This document shows, piece after piece, positions 9,540-17,857 of a stretch of DNA of 54,636 bases. This DNA is from Terriglobales bacterium. Its GTDB lineage: Bacteria; Acidobacteriota; Terriglobia; Terriglobales; Acidobacteriaceae. The translations under genes were made by a program, and so were the position numbers. The notes below the pieces were generated by a model, which was given only the letters and a program-made list of their open reading frames with translations, searched no databases and had not been told where the DNA came from. The stretch spans positions 1 through 54,636 of the forward strand of contig DASPRM010000052.1 in assembly GCA_035624455.1 (NCBI GenBank), read 5' to 3'. Position 1 is the stretch's first letter, and each line of letters starts with the position of its first letter.

Positions 9540-10451
9540 CTAGTCGCCCGAGCCGGCTGTGACTAGTTCTTGTGCGGCCGGAACTGGGAGAGCGGTTGGG
9601 AGAGCCGGACTGGATTCCGGTTCGGGCTTGAGCTTAGGCAGTTTAATATCCCAGGCCAGCCCGAGCTTACTCATGCACCAGATGCCGTACCAGTTGATAT
9701 CGACTTCGTACCAGGCGAGTCCGTGCCGCGCGGATTGCGGGTGCGCATGATGGTTGTTATGCCACCCTTCCCCGAACGTAAGGATAGCTACCCAAAAGCT
9801 GTTCTTGGAGCTGTCACCGGTGAGGAAGCGCTGCGTTCCCCACATATGGGTGGCTGAATTCACCAGCCACGTGGAATGCAGGCCCACCACTGTGCGCAGA
9901 AAAATGCCCCACATCAAATATTTCCAACCGCCGATCGCCAGAATCACTAACCCCAAAACAGTGATGGGCACCCAATGCCATTTGCTGATCCAGGTATGGA
10001 ATTTGTCTTTGCGCAGGTCCGGAACATAGGGCAGCACGTCGACAGAATTGTTGTGCATCGCCCGGCCGGTGATGATCCAGCCCATGTGGGACCAGAAGCC
10101 GCCGTCGTGGGGGGTGTGGGGATCGCCTTCCTTGTCCGTGTTCTGATGATGCACGCGGTGCGTCGCCACCCAGAAGAAAGGCCCGCCTTCAAGAGCGAGA
10201 GTAGCGCATGTCGTGAAGAAGTATTCCACCCACTTGTAGGTTTTGTATCCACGATGGGTGAGCAAGCGGTGATATCCCATTCCGATGCCGAGGCAGCCAG
10301 AGACAAACCACAGAAAAGCCGCCAGAGCCAGCCCCTTCCAACTGAACATGAACAGGGCCACAATGGCTCCTATGTGAAAGATCACCATAAAAAAGGTGGT
10401 GATGGGGCTCAGCGGCTCGCTGAACGTACGATCGTGCTTAAACCATTTCAT
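9540..10451 (-). CDS. Delta-9-type fatty acid desaturase
   Basis: A 303-residue integral membrane di-iron desaturase of the acyl-CoA/acyl-lipid delta-9 group. All three histidine clusters are present: HRLLTH, HRVHHQ and HNNHH. Four hydrophobic segments flank them in the usual pattern. It introduces a cis double bond into saturated acyl chains using O2 and an electron donor, adjusting membrane fluidity. The start at 10451 is chosen over the longer frame because GAGGA lies 9 bases upstream and MKWFKHDRTF is the expected cytosolic N-terminus. The gene appears to be monocistronic. No electron-transfer partner is adjacent. Family confidence is high. Confidence 0.93.
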   Translation of the reverse strand: MKWFKHDRTFSEPLSPITTFFMVIFHIGAIVALFMFSWKGLALAAFLWFVSGCLGIGMGYHRLLTHRGYKTYKWVEYFFTTCATLALEGGPFFWVATHRVHHQNTDKEGDPHTPHDGGFWSHMGWIITGRAMHNNSVDVLPYVPDLRKDKFHTWISKWHWVPITVLGLVILAIGGWKYLMWGIFLRTVVGLHSTWLVNSATHMWGTQRFLTGDSSKNSFWVAILTFGEGWHNNHHAHPQSARHGLAWYEVDINWYGIWCMSKLGLAWDIKLPKLKPEPESSPALPTALPVPAAQELVTAGSGD

Positions 10452-10655
10452 CGTTCTTGGTCCTCTTTGCTGTCTTTGGGACTTATTTCTGAATTTCGCA
10501 GAGCAGATTCTGTCGGCTGATGTAGCGAGGCTATCAGGAGGCTGCGAGAGCGTTTGTAATACTTCTGTAATTGGTGCCGGGTATTGCAGCACGAAAGGGC
10601 GGGATCGATCGATTGCATTGTGTGTCCCATGCCACGCCGCACTTACCGCAAAGCT

Positions 10656-10755
10656 GTCTCATAAAACCAAAGTAGTAAACATTCGAGCTCCGCAAAGCTA
10701 CGGAAGTCCGGGCTTTAGCGAGCTACTGACGCATCGGGTTACCCATTTATGAGAC
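10656..10755. repeat. 100-bp palindromic element with 10-bp terminal inverted repeats
   Basis: The ends GTCTCATAAA (10656-10665) and TTTATGAGAC (10746-10755) are perfect inverted repeats. Inside is a second imperfect hairpin: AGCTCCGCAAAGC pairs with GCTTTAGCGAGCT, around a short loop. No reading frame is carried. The architecture is that of a REP- or MITE-like mobile palindrome located just past the 3' end of the metallopeptidase gene. No clear target-site duplication was seen. Confidence 0.65.
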
Positions 10756-10780
10756 CGCTTCTGATTGCTGACTGCTTCTT

Positions 10781-13700
10781 TTATTGCTGCAGCATGTTCA
10801 GCTCTGCCATTGAGGTCCAGGGACCACCATTGATCTCGCCGAGGGCGCGAAAACGGACATAGCGGGCAGCCAGAGGCGCGGCGAGCAGCACCTGCTTCTC
10901 TGCCGCGTCGGTCGAGTTCGTAATGAGCGTTCCTGTAGCGGAGGCAGCACCCCAATTGACGCCGTCGGTGCTGACATAGAACTCGAAGGCAGTGATTTTG
11001 CCTCGGGCCTTTCCGTCCTGACGCGGAAGATAGCGGAATCCGGCGACATTGTAAGTGGCGCCCAGGTCAATCTGAATCTCATGGGGCAGGTCTGGGCTTC
11101 CGCTGCAGTACTGGGTCTGCCACATCGAACTAAAGTTTCCATCGAAAGCGTTCGTGGCAGCGTAATTGCCGCAGTAGGTTTCCTGGCTATCCGCATACAG
11201 CAGCTTCCAGCCGTTCTGCGGGATCGACCTAGGAGATGATCCGGGCGGCGGCGGTGGGGGCGTGTTTACCACCGTCAAGGTGACGGAAGCATTTTTGCCG
11301 ATATTGCCGCCAGTCGCTCCCACGTTCAGGGTGTAAGTGCCGGGTGCGGTGTTCTGGCCAACAGAAATATTCATGGTCGAGTTGCCCTGGCCCGGAGCGG
11401 GAATCGAAGCCGGACTAAAGGTGGCGGTCACTCCTGCCGGTTGGCCGCTCGCGCTAAGGCTGATGGCGCTGTTGAAGCCTCCGGTCACGGTAGTAGTCAC
11501 GGTCGAAGTTCCGGAACCGCCGGGAGAGACCGTTACGGCAATAGGGTTAGCGGCGATGGTGAAGTCGGGCTGCGGCGCTAAGGACGTAACTCCCAGCGTA
11601 GCGCTGGCACTGGAGTTGTTGTAGCTTGCGGTGATTACTGAGCTCGTGGGGGAATTGACGGCGGTGGTAGTCACGGTGAAAGTCGTGCTCGTCTGACCTT
11701 GCACGAGGTTCACCGCAGCGGGGACGCTAGCCACACTAGGGGTCCCGCTGGAAAGGCCGACCTGCGCACTACCGGCAGGAGCTGCTGCGCTGAGGGTGAC
11801 GGTTGCCGTCGAAGAACTGCCTCCGGCTACGGAGCTGGGAGTAAGCGTCAAGCTCGCCACGGTTGGGTTGCTGTTGCCGCCGCCGGAGGTGCTGCCGCTC
11901 GCCAGCACGTTCAGTTCTGCCACATTGGTCCACGGACCGCCGTTCACTTCACTGATCGCTCGCAAGCGCACGTACCGGCCGGAGACTACAGTGCTGAATG
12001 TGACCGACTTCTCGGACGAATCGGAGGCACTGGTGATGAGGTTGCCAGAGGCCACTGGCGAGCCCCAATTCGTGCCACCGAGGCTTACATAGAATTCGTA
12101 CTGTTTGATGTTGCCTCTGGATCTGCCGTCCTGTCGCGGCTTGTAGCGAAAACCGGAGATGGGATAAGTGGCTCCGAGGTCGATCTGAATCTCATGCGGA
12201 ACGGATGGACTGCCGTTGCAGTACTGGGTTTGCCACATCGTATTCGGGTCGCTGTCAAAGGCATTGGCGCCGCCGTAAGATCCGCAGACGGTCTCCTGAT
12301 TGTCAACGTAGAGCAGTTTCCAGCCACTCTGGGGAATTGGTCCGGAAATCTGGGGAGGCGGAGGCGGTGGAGGCGGCGAGCCTGGGGCTGTTACCGAAAG
12401 CGTTACATTCGTGCTGTGGTTTACTCCTGTGCCCACTCCATTCACAGTGACCGCGTAGGAGCCGACGGGGACGCTTGCGCCAACGGTGAAAATCAAAGTC
12501 ACACTGCCGCTGCCAGGCGCAGGCAGAGCGGACGAACTGAAGCTTGCGGTTGCTCCCGACGGCAAGCCTGAGGCCGAGAGCGTCAGCGCTGACGAGAAAC
12601 CGCCGCTGACTGCAGTGCTGATCGTGGTGGAACCATTTCCGCCTTGAGGAATACTCACAGAAGATGGATTAGCGGAGATGGAGAAATCGCCAGCGTTTGT
12701 GACCACATAAGTGCCGTTGATGCCACTGGCGTACGGTGCGTTTGCTGCCACAGTTGTGAAGCTATAGGAGCCGCTGGCTGTGCCCGGAGACGAAGTTAGA
12801 AAAAGCGTCGTTTGTCCGGTCGCTCCGGGAGCCAGGGTCAGTGATGCATTCGTAAAGGTTGAGGTGAACCCGTTGGGCAGGAAGGCCCGCATAGTGAACG
12901 TAGCGGGATTGCAAGTGTAGCTGTCCTGGTCAGTTACCGTTACTGTGAACTGAACAGTGGTGCCGGGCGCAACCTGAGCACTTTGCGATGGAGAAATGGT
13001 TATCGCGGGATTCGCCGGAGCGCAAGCCGGAGGATTGAGAGTGACATTGACCACCGCCCCTTTGGCATCGGCCTTGACCGTTGTGAGTGAAACACCGGAA
13101 GTGGGATCGCTGAAATTCTCTCCCACTGCCAATGCGGCCGTATAGAACGTGGTGTCCTTGGGGTTCATATTCAGCAGATATAGGTTGTTGGGAGAGGAAG
13201 GATCGCCGCTGTGAATCAGCACTCCCTGCGTGGACGCAGGATATGGGCTGAGCACGCTGTCGAATCCCAGATCCTGACGGTATTCAGCATAGTAGTAAGT
13301 CGTGAAGCCAGTGCTGGGATCGACGCTTTGCAGCAGCTTCAAAGCTTTCGGTCCCGGTGAAAGGTCTTCATAAGGCGCAATGGTGTAAGTTCCGCTGCTC
13401 TGGATGAACTGTATGGGCAGGGAGGACCCATAGTTCAGCCATCCCAGCCGCTCTTTCTGAAAGGCATTGAAGTGTCCAGCAACCGTGTGGCCCATGATGT
13501 CAAAAGCATCGCCATACTCGATCTTCGTGCAGTTGCTGCCGAGAGTGAGGCCACCGCAATCCAGTGAGTGAGAATGCAGGAGTCCAAACTGGTGGCCCAT
13601 TTCGTGCCCTACGACCTGCAGATTCATGAAGCCGTTGACCCAGGCATGACCGGGTGAACCGCCCAGGTTGGCCAAGCCCTCCCAACCGCACCCTGGAATA

Positions 13701-14596
13701 TTCGGGAACGCGTATATGAAGTGGTTATAGTTGGAGAGAATCGCGCCTGCATTGATTGCAGCCGCCTCGCCCTGGCTCTGAATCTGAGCAAAATCACAAC
13801 TGCTGCTACTCACCGCAATGGTGAACCAGCCGAACACATCCCCAACCAGCCAGGTCTGATTTTGAGAATTCTCCATATAAAAGCCATTGACCTGATTGAA
13901 GACCACATCCTGCGTGGTAGGTACGTCAAAGGGCTGGACCGGATTATCTTGGAAGTTCACCAGGATGACGATCGTGGATTGCACCCCAAAGGTGTTAGTC
14001 AATGGTGCCGGTGTTCCGCTGGCTGCGGTCTGAGACAGGTTTTGGGGAGCAAGGTTCTGCGCTGATTCCATCAGCAGGACGTTTCCCAATTGCTTGCCTT
14101 GAACCTGCACCATCGCACCGCTGAGGATGTGTTCCGGCGGATTGGCAGCAAAATAGAGTTCAAGCTTCTGATCCCGAGCCTTCAGGAAATAGCGCATGCG
14201 ATGGCGGTCGGCGTAATCCTCCACCATGACTTCGAGTTGTCCGCTGTGCCTGGCATCTGTCTCCACAAATGGCTTGGCGGATTCGTGCAGCGTCGAAACT
14301 ACGTCAGGAGGAAGGCTGAGACGCAGTGCGTCTGCGGGCGAGGTGGCCGCCAACTGCAGCCAAAGCTGAGAGCGGACGCGTGCCAGAGCCTCAGCCTGAT
14401 CGCCCAGAGTTTCGGATTGTGGCCGACCTGAGGGCTGGCGCTGACTGAGCTGAACCAGCGAATGCGTCAATTCTTGCAGCCGAGCAGCAGTCTGCTCGCT
14501 CGATTCCTGTGAGGTCGCTACTCCCGCTAGCAGCCAAAGCGGAACCAATCCACCGATGATTAGCTTGGAGACGAGAGCGAACGCGCGACTACGCAT
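10781..14596 (-). CDS. Large secreted zinc metallopeptidase with Ig-like and two discoidin-like domains
   Basis: A 1271-residue exported protein. The signal peptide covers about residues 1-28. A propeptide-like region is followed by a gluzincin/metzincin-type catalytic domain with HEMGHQFGLLH near residue 330, the HExxHxxGxxH zinc signature; it resembles the M6/gametolysin group. Next come Ig-like or NEW3-like beta domains with Ser/Gly-rich patterns. Two F5/8 type C (discoidin-like) domains lie near residues 753-897 and 1124-1267. Pro-rich linkers (eight consecutive Pro before the first) precede each of them. It is likely to degrade extracellular protein while bound to glycans or cell surfaces. 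ATG 14596 has GAGGAG 9 bases upstream; TTG 14602 is too close to it. Confidence 0.88.
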   Translation of the reverse strand: MRSRAFALVSKLIIGGLVPLWLLAGVATSQESSEQTAARLQELTHSLVQLSQRQPSGRPQSETLGDQAEALARVRSQLWLQLAATSPADALRLSLPPDVVSTLHESAKPFVETDARHSGQLEVMVEDYADRHRMRYFLKARDQKLELYFAANPPEHILSGAMVQVQGKQLGNVLLMESAQNLAPQNLSQTAASGTPAPLTNTFGVQSTIVILVNFQDNPVQPFDVPTTQDVVFNQVNGFYMENSQNQTWLVGDVFGWFTIAVSSSSCDFAQIQSQGEAAAINAGAILSNYNHFIYAFPNIPGCGWEGLANLGGSPGHAWVNGFMNLQVVGHEMGHQFGLLHSHSLDCGGLTLGSNCTKIEYGDAFDIMGHTVAGHFNAFQKERLGWLNYGSSLPIQFIQSSGTYTIAPYEDLSPGPKALKLLQSVDPSTGFTTYYYAEYRQDLGFDSVLSPYPASTQGVLIHSGDPSSPNNLYLLNMNPKDTTFYTAALAVGENFSDPTSGVSLTTVKADAKGAVVNVTLNPPACAPANPAITISPSQSAQVAPGTTVQFTVTVTDQDSYTCNPATFTMRAFLPNGFTSTFTNASLTLAPGATGQTTLFLTSSPGTASGSYSFTTVAANAPYASGINGTYVVTNAGDFSISANPSSVSIPQGGNGSTTISTAVSGGFSSALTLSASGLPSGATASFSSSALPAPGSGSVTLIFTVGASVPVGSYAVTVNGVGTGVNHSTNVTLSVTAPGSPPPPPPPPQISGPIPQSGWKLLYVDNQETVCGSYGGANAFDSDPNTMWQTQYCNGSPSVPHEIQIDLGATYPISGFRYKPRQDGRSRGNIKQYEFYVSLGGTNWGSPVASGNLITSASDSSEKSVTFSTVVSGRYVRLRAISEVNGGPWTNVAELNVLASGSTSGGGNSNPTVASLTLTPSSVAGGSSSTATVTLSAAAPAGSAQVGLSSGTPSVASVPAAVNLVQGQTSTTFTVTTTAVNSPTSSVITASYNNSSASATLGVTSLAPQPDFTIAANPIAVTVSPGGSGTSTVTTTVTGGFNSAISLSASGQPAGVTATFSPASIPAPGQGNSTMNISVGQNTAPGTYTLNVGATGGNIGKNASVTLTVVNTPPPPPPGSSPRSIPQNGWKLLYADSQETYCGNYAATNAFDGNFSSMWQTQYCSGSPDLPHEIQIDLGATYNVAGFRYLPRQDGKARGKITAFEFYVSTDGVNWGAASATGTLITNSTDAAEKQVLLAAPLAARYVRFRALGEINGGPWTSMAELNMLQQ
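10796..11224 (-). repeat. Intragenic repeat encoding a discoidin-like domain (partner 11906-12337)
   Basis: This segment and 11906-12337 encode near-identical F5/8 type C domains within the metallopeptidase. Both share GWKLLY, MWQTQYC, HEIQIDLGATY and GFRY-PRQDG with the same spacing. Nucleotide similarity is visible along most of the roughly 430 bases, pointing to a tandem domain duplication with the intervening Ig-like domains. Confidence 0.8.
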
Positions 14597-15031
14597 ATGC
14601 AACTACTCCTCATGCTGTGGCCGTTTGAAGGAAGGAAGAACGACGCCAACTTCGAGTTCTGTACACCTGAGAAGTGAATGGAAATTGCTGGAGAGTCCCG
14701 TGGCACAACTGCAGATCCGGTCCGCGCGCTTCAGCCCTGTCCATTCTGAATACCTCCCCGGCGTGCATGGGGCAAACCAGTGGCTGGAACAAAGCCGCCC
14801 TTACCTTTGAGTTTTGAAAGGGACCCGACTCGAAGCCCAATTGGAAGCCGAGTTGGCACAATCATAGCGCCGAATAGTCGCCACTCATTAGCAATTTGCG
14901 CTTTCCTGGATAACTAGAATTGTTCGGGGCCGAATTGGGCTGAACCGCTTCTGGTTCGTAACGTCGCGAAACTACGCGAGCGGTCTAAGCGATCAGGAGC
15001 GATAATCTAGTAATGGCTAGGGAGGATGATT
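14597..15031. other. Non-coding divergent upstream region
   Basis: This 435-base gap separates the divergent metallopeptidase and a small helical-protein gene. Short frames here have no SD and no protein-like composition. It should hold promoters for both genes, but no convincing -35/-10 pair could be picked. Nothing else seen. Confidence 0.5.
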
Positions 15032-15220
15032 ATGGCGAGCGAATCCAAGTCTGCAGTGTCAAAACAAAAAGCCCAGGCCGCGCAACAGGTGGCCGATGCG
15101 CATCACTTACTGACCGCCTTACGCGAGCGGCTGGAGAAGCATCCAGAACTCGATCAGGCGATCCTCAAACTGGAGCAGGCGTTGAATGTGCTGACGCTCG
15201 AAACCGGCGGGATGTTGTAG
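15032..15220 (+). CDS. Small helical protein of unknown function
   Basis: A 62-residue hydrophilic, probably all-helical protein with an Ala/Gln/Lys-rich N-terminus followed by a heptad-like stretch (LLTALRERLEKHPELDQAI). AGGGAGG at 15019-15025 is well spaced for ATG 15032 and too close to ATG 15026, which decides the start. No family is recognised. It is convergent with the DUF1223 gene. The strong SD and regular amphipathic helices support a real gene; its role is unknown. Confidence 0.6.
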   Translation: MASESKSAVSKQKAQAAQQVADAHHLLTALRERLEKHPELDQAILKLEQALNVLTLETGGML

Positions 15221-15257
15221 GTGTATGTTTAGGAATGGGCCCTACGTTTTTTCTTGG

Positions 15258-16076
15258 TTAGTGATAATTCAGCGCAGCTGCTCCCAGAATTTCTCCGCTT
15301 TCCGGTTGCTGAACAAAGACAACAACTCGCAGATTCTGCAGTTTCCACTGGGGATCGATGGGGACTTGCAGATTCTGGCTGAAATTCCCGTCCCGGAGCT
15401 GACCTAAGTCACGTAGAGACCGCACCAGCGCGGGATGATGCAACACCCTTCCGCCGTTCTCACCACCAGCAACAGATGTACTGAGACCGCTTTCCGTAAG
15501 CGCCAAGAATACTCGCGCATGACCAGGACCAGCCTGATGAACGTCTATGGCAAGCGACCTCGATCCTGGCAGATCGTTATCCGCAGTATCCGCAGCTCCA
15601 CCTTTGCTCTCAGGTAACGACGCAGTTGCGTACGTCTTCCAGATCAGGCTAATCTTCGCCGGCTTCGGTTTGGTTGCTGCCTGAGCAATCTTGCGCAGGA
15701 CTACAGCCGAATCACTTCCGACGGTTTCAAAGCGCCCGTCGATTACCAATTGCGGTGTGTAGACCGAATTCAGCGAAAATCTGGAAGCATACTGTCCTTG
15801 CCGCCGGGTGAGTGCATGAGACGAGAAGCGGTCGTTCCAGCCCAGATCGTTCCAGTAATCGACGTGTTCAGCAAGTGCGATGATCTCGGCTCCCGCAACC
15901 GCGCCCGGCTGTTCGAGTTTCATCAGCAGAGCATCTGCCGGAGGACAGCTCGAGCACCCCTCAGATGTGAATAGTTCCAGCACTACGGGATTGGTTACCT
16001 GGGCATTCGCTGGGTTCGTAAGCACGAGGGATGCAACCAGACCCGATAGGAGCGCCATGGTGCGAAACACTCGCAT
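15258..16076 (-). CDS. DUF1223 family secreted thioredoxin-like protein
   Basis: A 272-residue exported protein with a signal peptide ending near NPANA-Q (about residue 25). Directly after it comes VVLELFTSEGCSSCPPADALL, the DUF1223 hallmark with a CxxC pair in a thioredoxin-like position. Further conserved parts are DYWNDLGW and YTPQLVIDG. The family is periplasmic and presumed redox-active, but no biochemical role is established. The start at 16076 has no clear SD; Met at 16058 is an alternative that still leaves a signal peptide. It lies 41 bases downstream, on the same strand, as read from... the ABC genes end at 16118, so it could be cotranscribed with them. Confidence 0.85.
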   Translation of the reverse strand: MRVFRTMALLSGLVASLVLTNPANAQVTNPVVLELFTSEGCSSCPPADALLMKLEQPGAVAGAEIIALAEHVDYWNDLGWNDRFSSHALTRRQGQYASRFSLNSVYTPQLVIDGRFETVGSDSAVVLRKIAQAATKPKPAKISLIWKTYATASLPESKGGAADTADNDLPGSRSLAIDVHQAGPGHARVFLALTESGLSTSVAGGENGGRVLHHPALVRSLRDLGQLRDGNFSQNLQVPIDPQWKLQNLRVVVFVQQPESGEILGAAALNYH

Positions 16077-16117
16077 GCCAGATTGGACGCGCTTGGAGGG
16101 TCAAAAGTTTCAGCGCC

Positions 16118-17857
16118 TCACACGTCCAGCCGATAGCGGTTCTCGGCCAGCCGGAATAGCGGCTTCCACAGCAGCCGGTTCACCGTAACAACCAGCCCAG
16201 CCATTACCACCGTGGACAGAAGAAGCAGATGGAAATTTCCGGTGTCGGTAGCGCGGCTGATTTGCGCTCCGAGCCCGAGAGTGGAGTACGTCTGGTCTTT
16301 CAGATGAAAATATTCAGCCACGATGCTGGCGTTCCAGGCGCCACCAGAGGCTGTAACCAGGCCGGTCAAGAGGTAGGGGAAAATTCCGGGGAGGATCACC
16401 GTCATCCAGCGCTCCCGGTTGCTAAAGCGGAAAATGCCTCCCACCTCGCGAAGGTCGGAGGGAATTGCCAAAGCGCCGGCAATGACGTTGAACAGGATGT
16501 ACCACTGTGTTCCCAGCAGCATCAACAGGATCGAGCCAATACCTAACCCTCCTCCAAGCCGAACGATCGCCACCAGCAACACGGGAAACAATGCCGTGGC
16601 GGGGATCGATGCCGCGATTTGTGCCAATGGCTGCGCAATTCGCGCCAAGCGCGGATGGAATCCGATGGCGACCCCCGTGGGTATCGTCCATGCCGAAGCG
16701 ATCAAGAGGGAGGCGGTAACTCGCAGGAAGGTCGCTATCGCGCTCTTGACCGTCAATTCCAATTCGCCACTGCTGATTCGTCCCAGCAGGATGACACTAT
16801 GTATGAGTGCATAAACCACGGCCCCTAAAGCCGCCACGGCAAGCACTATGCCGGCAATCCTTTTGAATTTTCCATTCGCAGCTTCCTGGGTTGTGGGCTC
16901 CTCACTGCGGTGCGCAAAACGCATCACCAGGCGCTCGCTGAGCGGAGCAAACCATTTCTTGCGCATTATCCCCAGGATACGGGAATTCTTGATCCATGCG
17001 ATCAGCGGGGAGCGCGGCACCACCGAGCTTTCTACCTGCTCGAATTTGAACTTGTCGGACCAAGCGATTAGCGGCCGCCAGACGAGTTGATCAAGCAGAA
17101 GAATGACGGCGATCATGGCGGCAAGGCCCCAGATCATCTCAGAAGTGTCGCCAGCGCTGGCCGCGGTCTGCAGGTACGAACCGAGGCCGGGCAGACGGAA
17201 ATCGCGATTGCCCAGGACAAACATCTCGCAGGCCATTAGAAAAAACCAGCCTCCAGCCACCGACACCATGGAGTTCCACACCAGGCCGATGGCGCTATAG
17301 GGAAGCTCGAGTTGAAAAAAACGCTGCCAGGGGCTAAAGCGGTAAATCCTGGTGGCTTCGCGGAGTTCGCGGGGGATGTTCTTCAAGGAGGAATAAAAGC
17401 TGAAGGCCATATTCCAGACCTGGCCGGTGAAGATAAGAATGATCGATCCCAGTTCCAGGCCTAACTGGCGAGTGGGGAACAGAGCCACCATTGCCAGCAT
17501 CACTCCAGGCAGAAAACTCAGAACCGGGATCGACTGCAAAATGTCAAGCACCGCGATCATCGGCGCTTCCAGTCTGCGGTTGTAGGCGGCGATGTAGCCG
17601 TATCCCAGCGCAAAGAGCAAACTCAGAAAATACGCGGCGAAGATGCGGACCAGGGAATAGAACGCGTAGGCGGGAAGGGCCTTGGGAGAGCGTGAAATTT
17701 CAGCCACGGGAACGGGATTTCCGAACCAATAGCGCGCGACGAAGACCACCGCATAAAACAGCAGCGCGAATCCCAGGAGAGTGGCAGCAATATCCAGAAA
17801 CGCCGACCAGGTGCGATAACGGACCAGTGATCGCGCAAAGGTGCGGACCTGGATCAA
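16118..17857 (-). CDS. ABC transporter permease with two fused BPD domains
   Basis: A 579-residue inner-membrane protein containing two binding-protein-dependent transport permease domains in one chain (about residues 50-270 and 350-570), each with five to six transmembrane helices. It should therefore form the whole membrane channel alone. The type resembles NitT/TauT/SsuC permeases for nitrate, sulfonates or similar anions. The start is TTG at 17857: it overlaps the ATPase stop as TTGA, and GGGAGGAG sits about 7 bases upstream, so coupling to the ATPase is strong. No substrate-binding protein gene is nearby, leaving the substrate unknown. Confidence 0.9.
   Translation of the reverse strand: MIQVRTFARSLVRYRTWSAFLDIAATLLGFALLFYAVVFVARYWFGNPVPVAEISRSPKALPAYAFYSLVRIFAAYFLSLLFALGYGYIAAYNRRLEAPMIAVLDILQSIPVLSFLPGVMLAMVALFPTRQLGLELGSIILIFTGQVWNMAFSFYSSLKNIPRELREATRIYRFSPWQRFFQLELPYSAIGLVWNSMVSVAGGWFFLMACEMFVLGNRDFRLPGLGSYLQTAASAGDTSEMIWGLAAMIAVILLLDQLVWRPLIAWSDKFKFEQVESSVVPRSPLIAWIKNSRILGIMRKKWFAPLSERLVMRFAHRSEEPTTQEAANGKFKRIAGIVLAVAALGAVVYALIHSVILLGRISSGELELTVKSAIATFLRVTASLLIASAWTIPTGVAIGFHPRLARIAQPLAQIAASIPATALFPVLLVAIVRLGGGLGIGSILLMLLGTQWYILFNVIAGALAIPSDLREVGGIFRFSNRERWMTVILPGIFPYLLTGLVTASGGAWNASIVAEYFHLKDQTYSTLGLGAQISRATDTGNFHLLLLSTVVMAGLVVTVNRLLWKPLFRLAENRYRLDV

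Noticed and set aside
9975-10520. Plus-strand frame of 181 codons
   Set aside because: It is antisense to the desaturase with its three His boxes and has no SD.
11699-12571. Plus-strand frame of 290 codons
   Set aside because: Antisense to the metallopeptidase; Arg/Gly-rich product typical of a shadow in GC-rich coding DNA.
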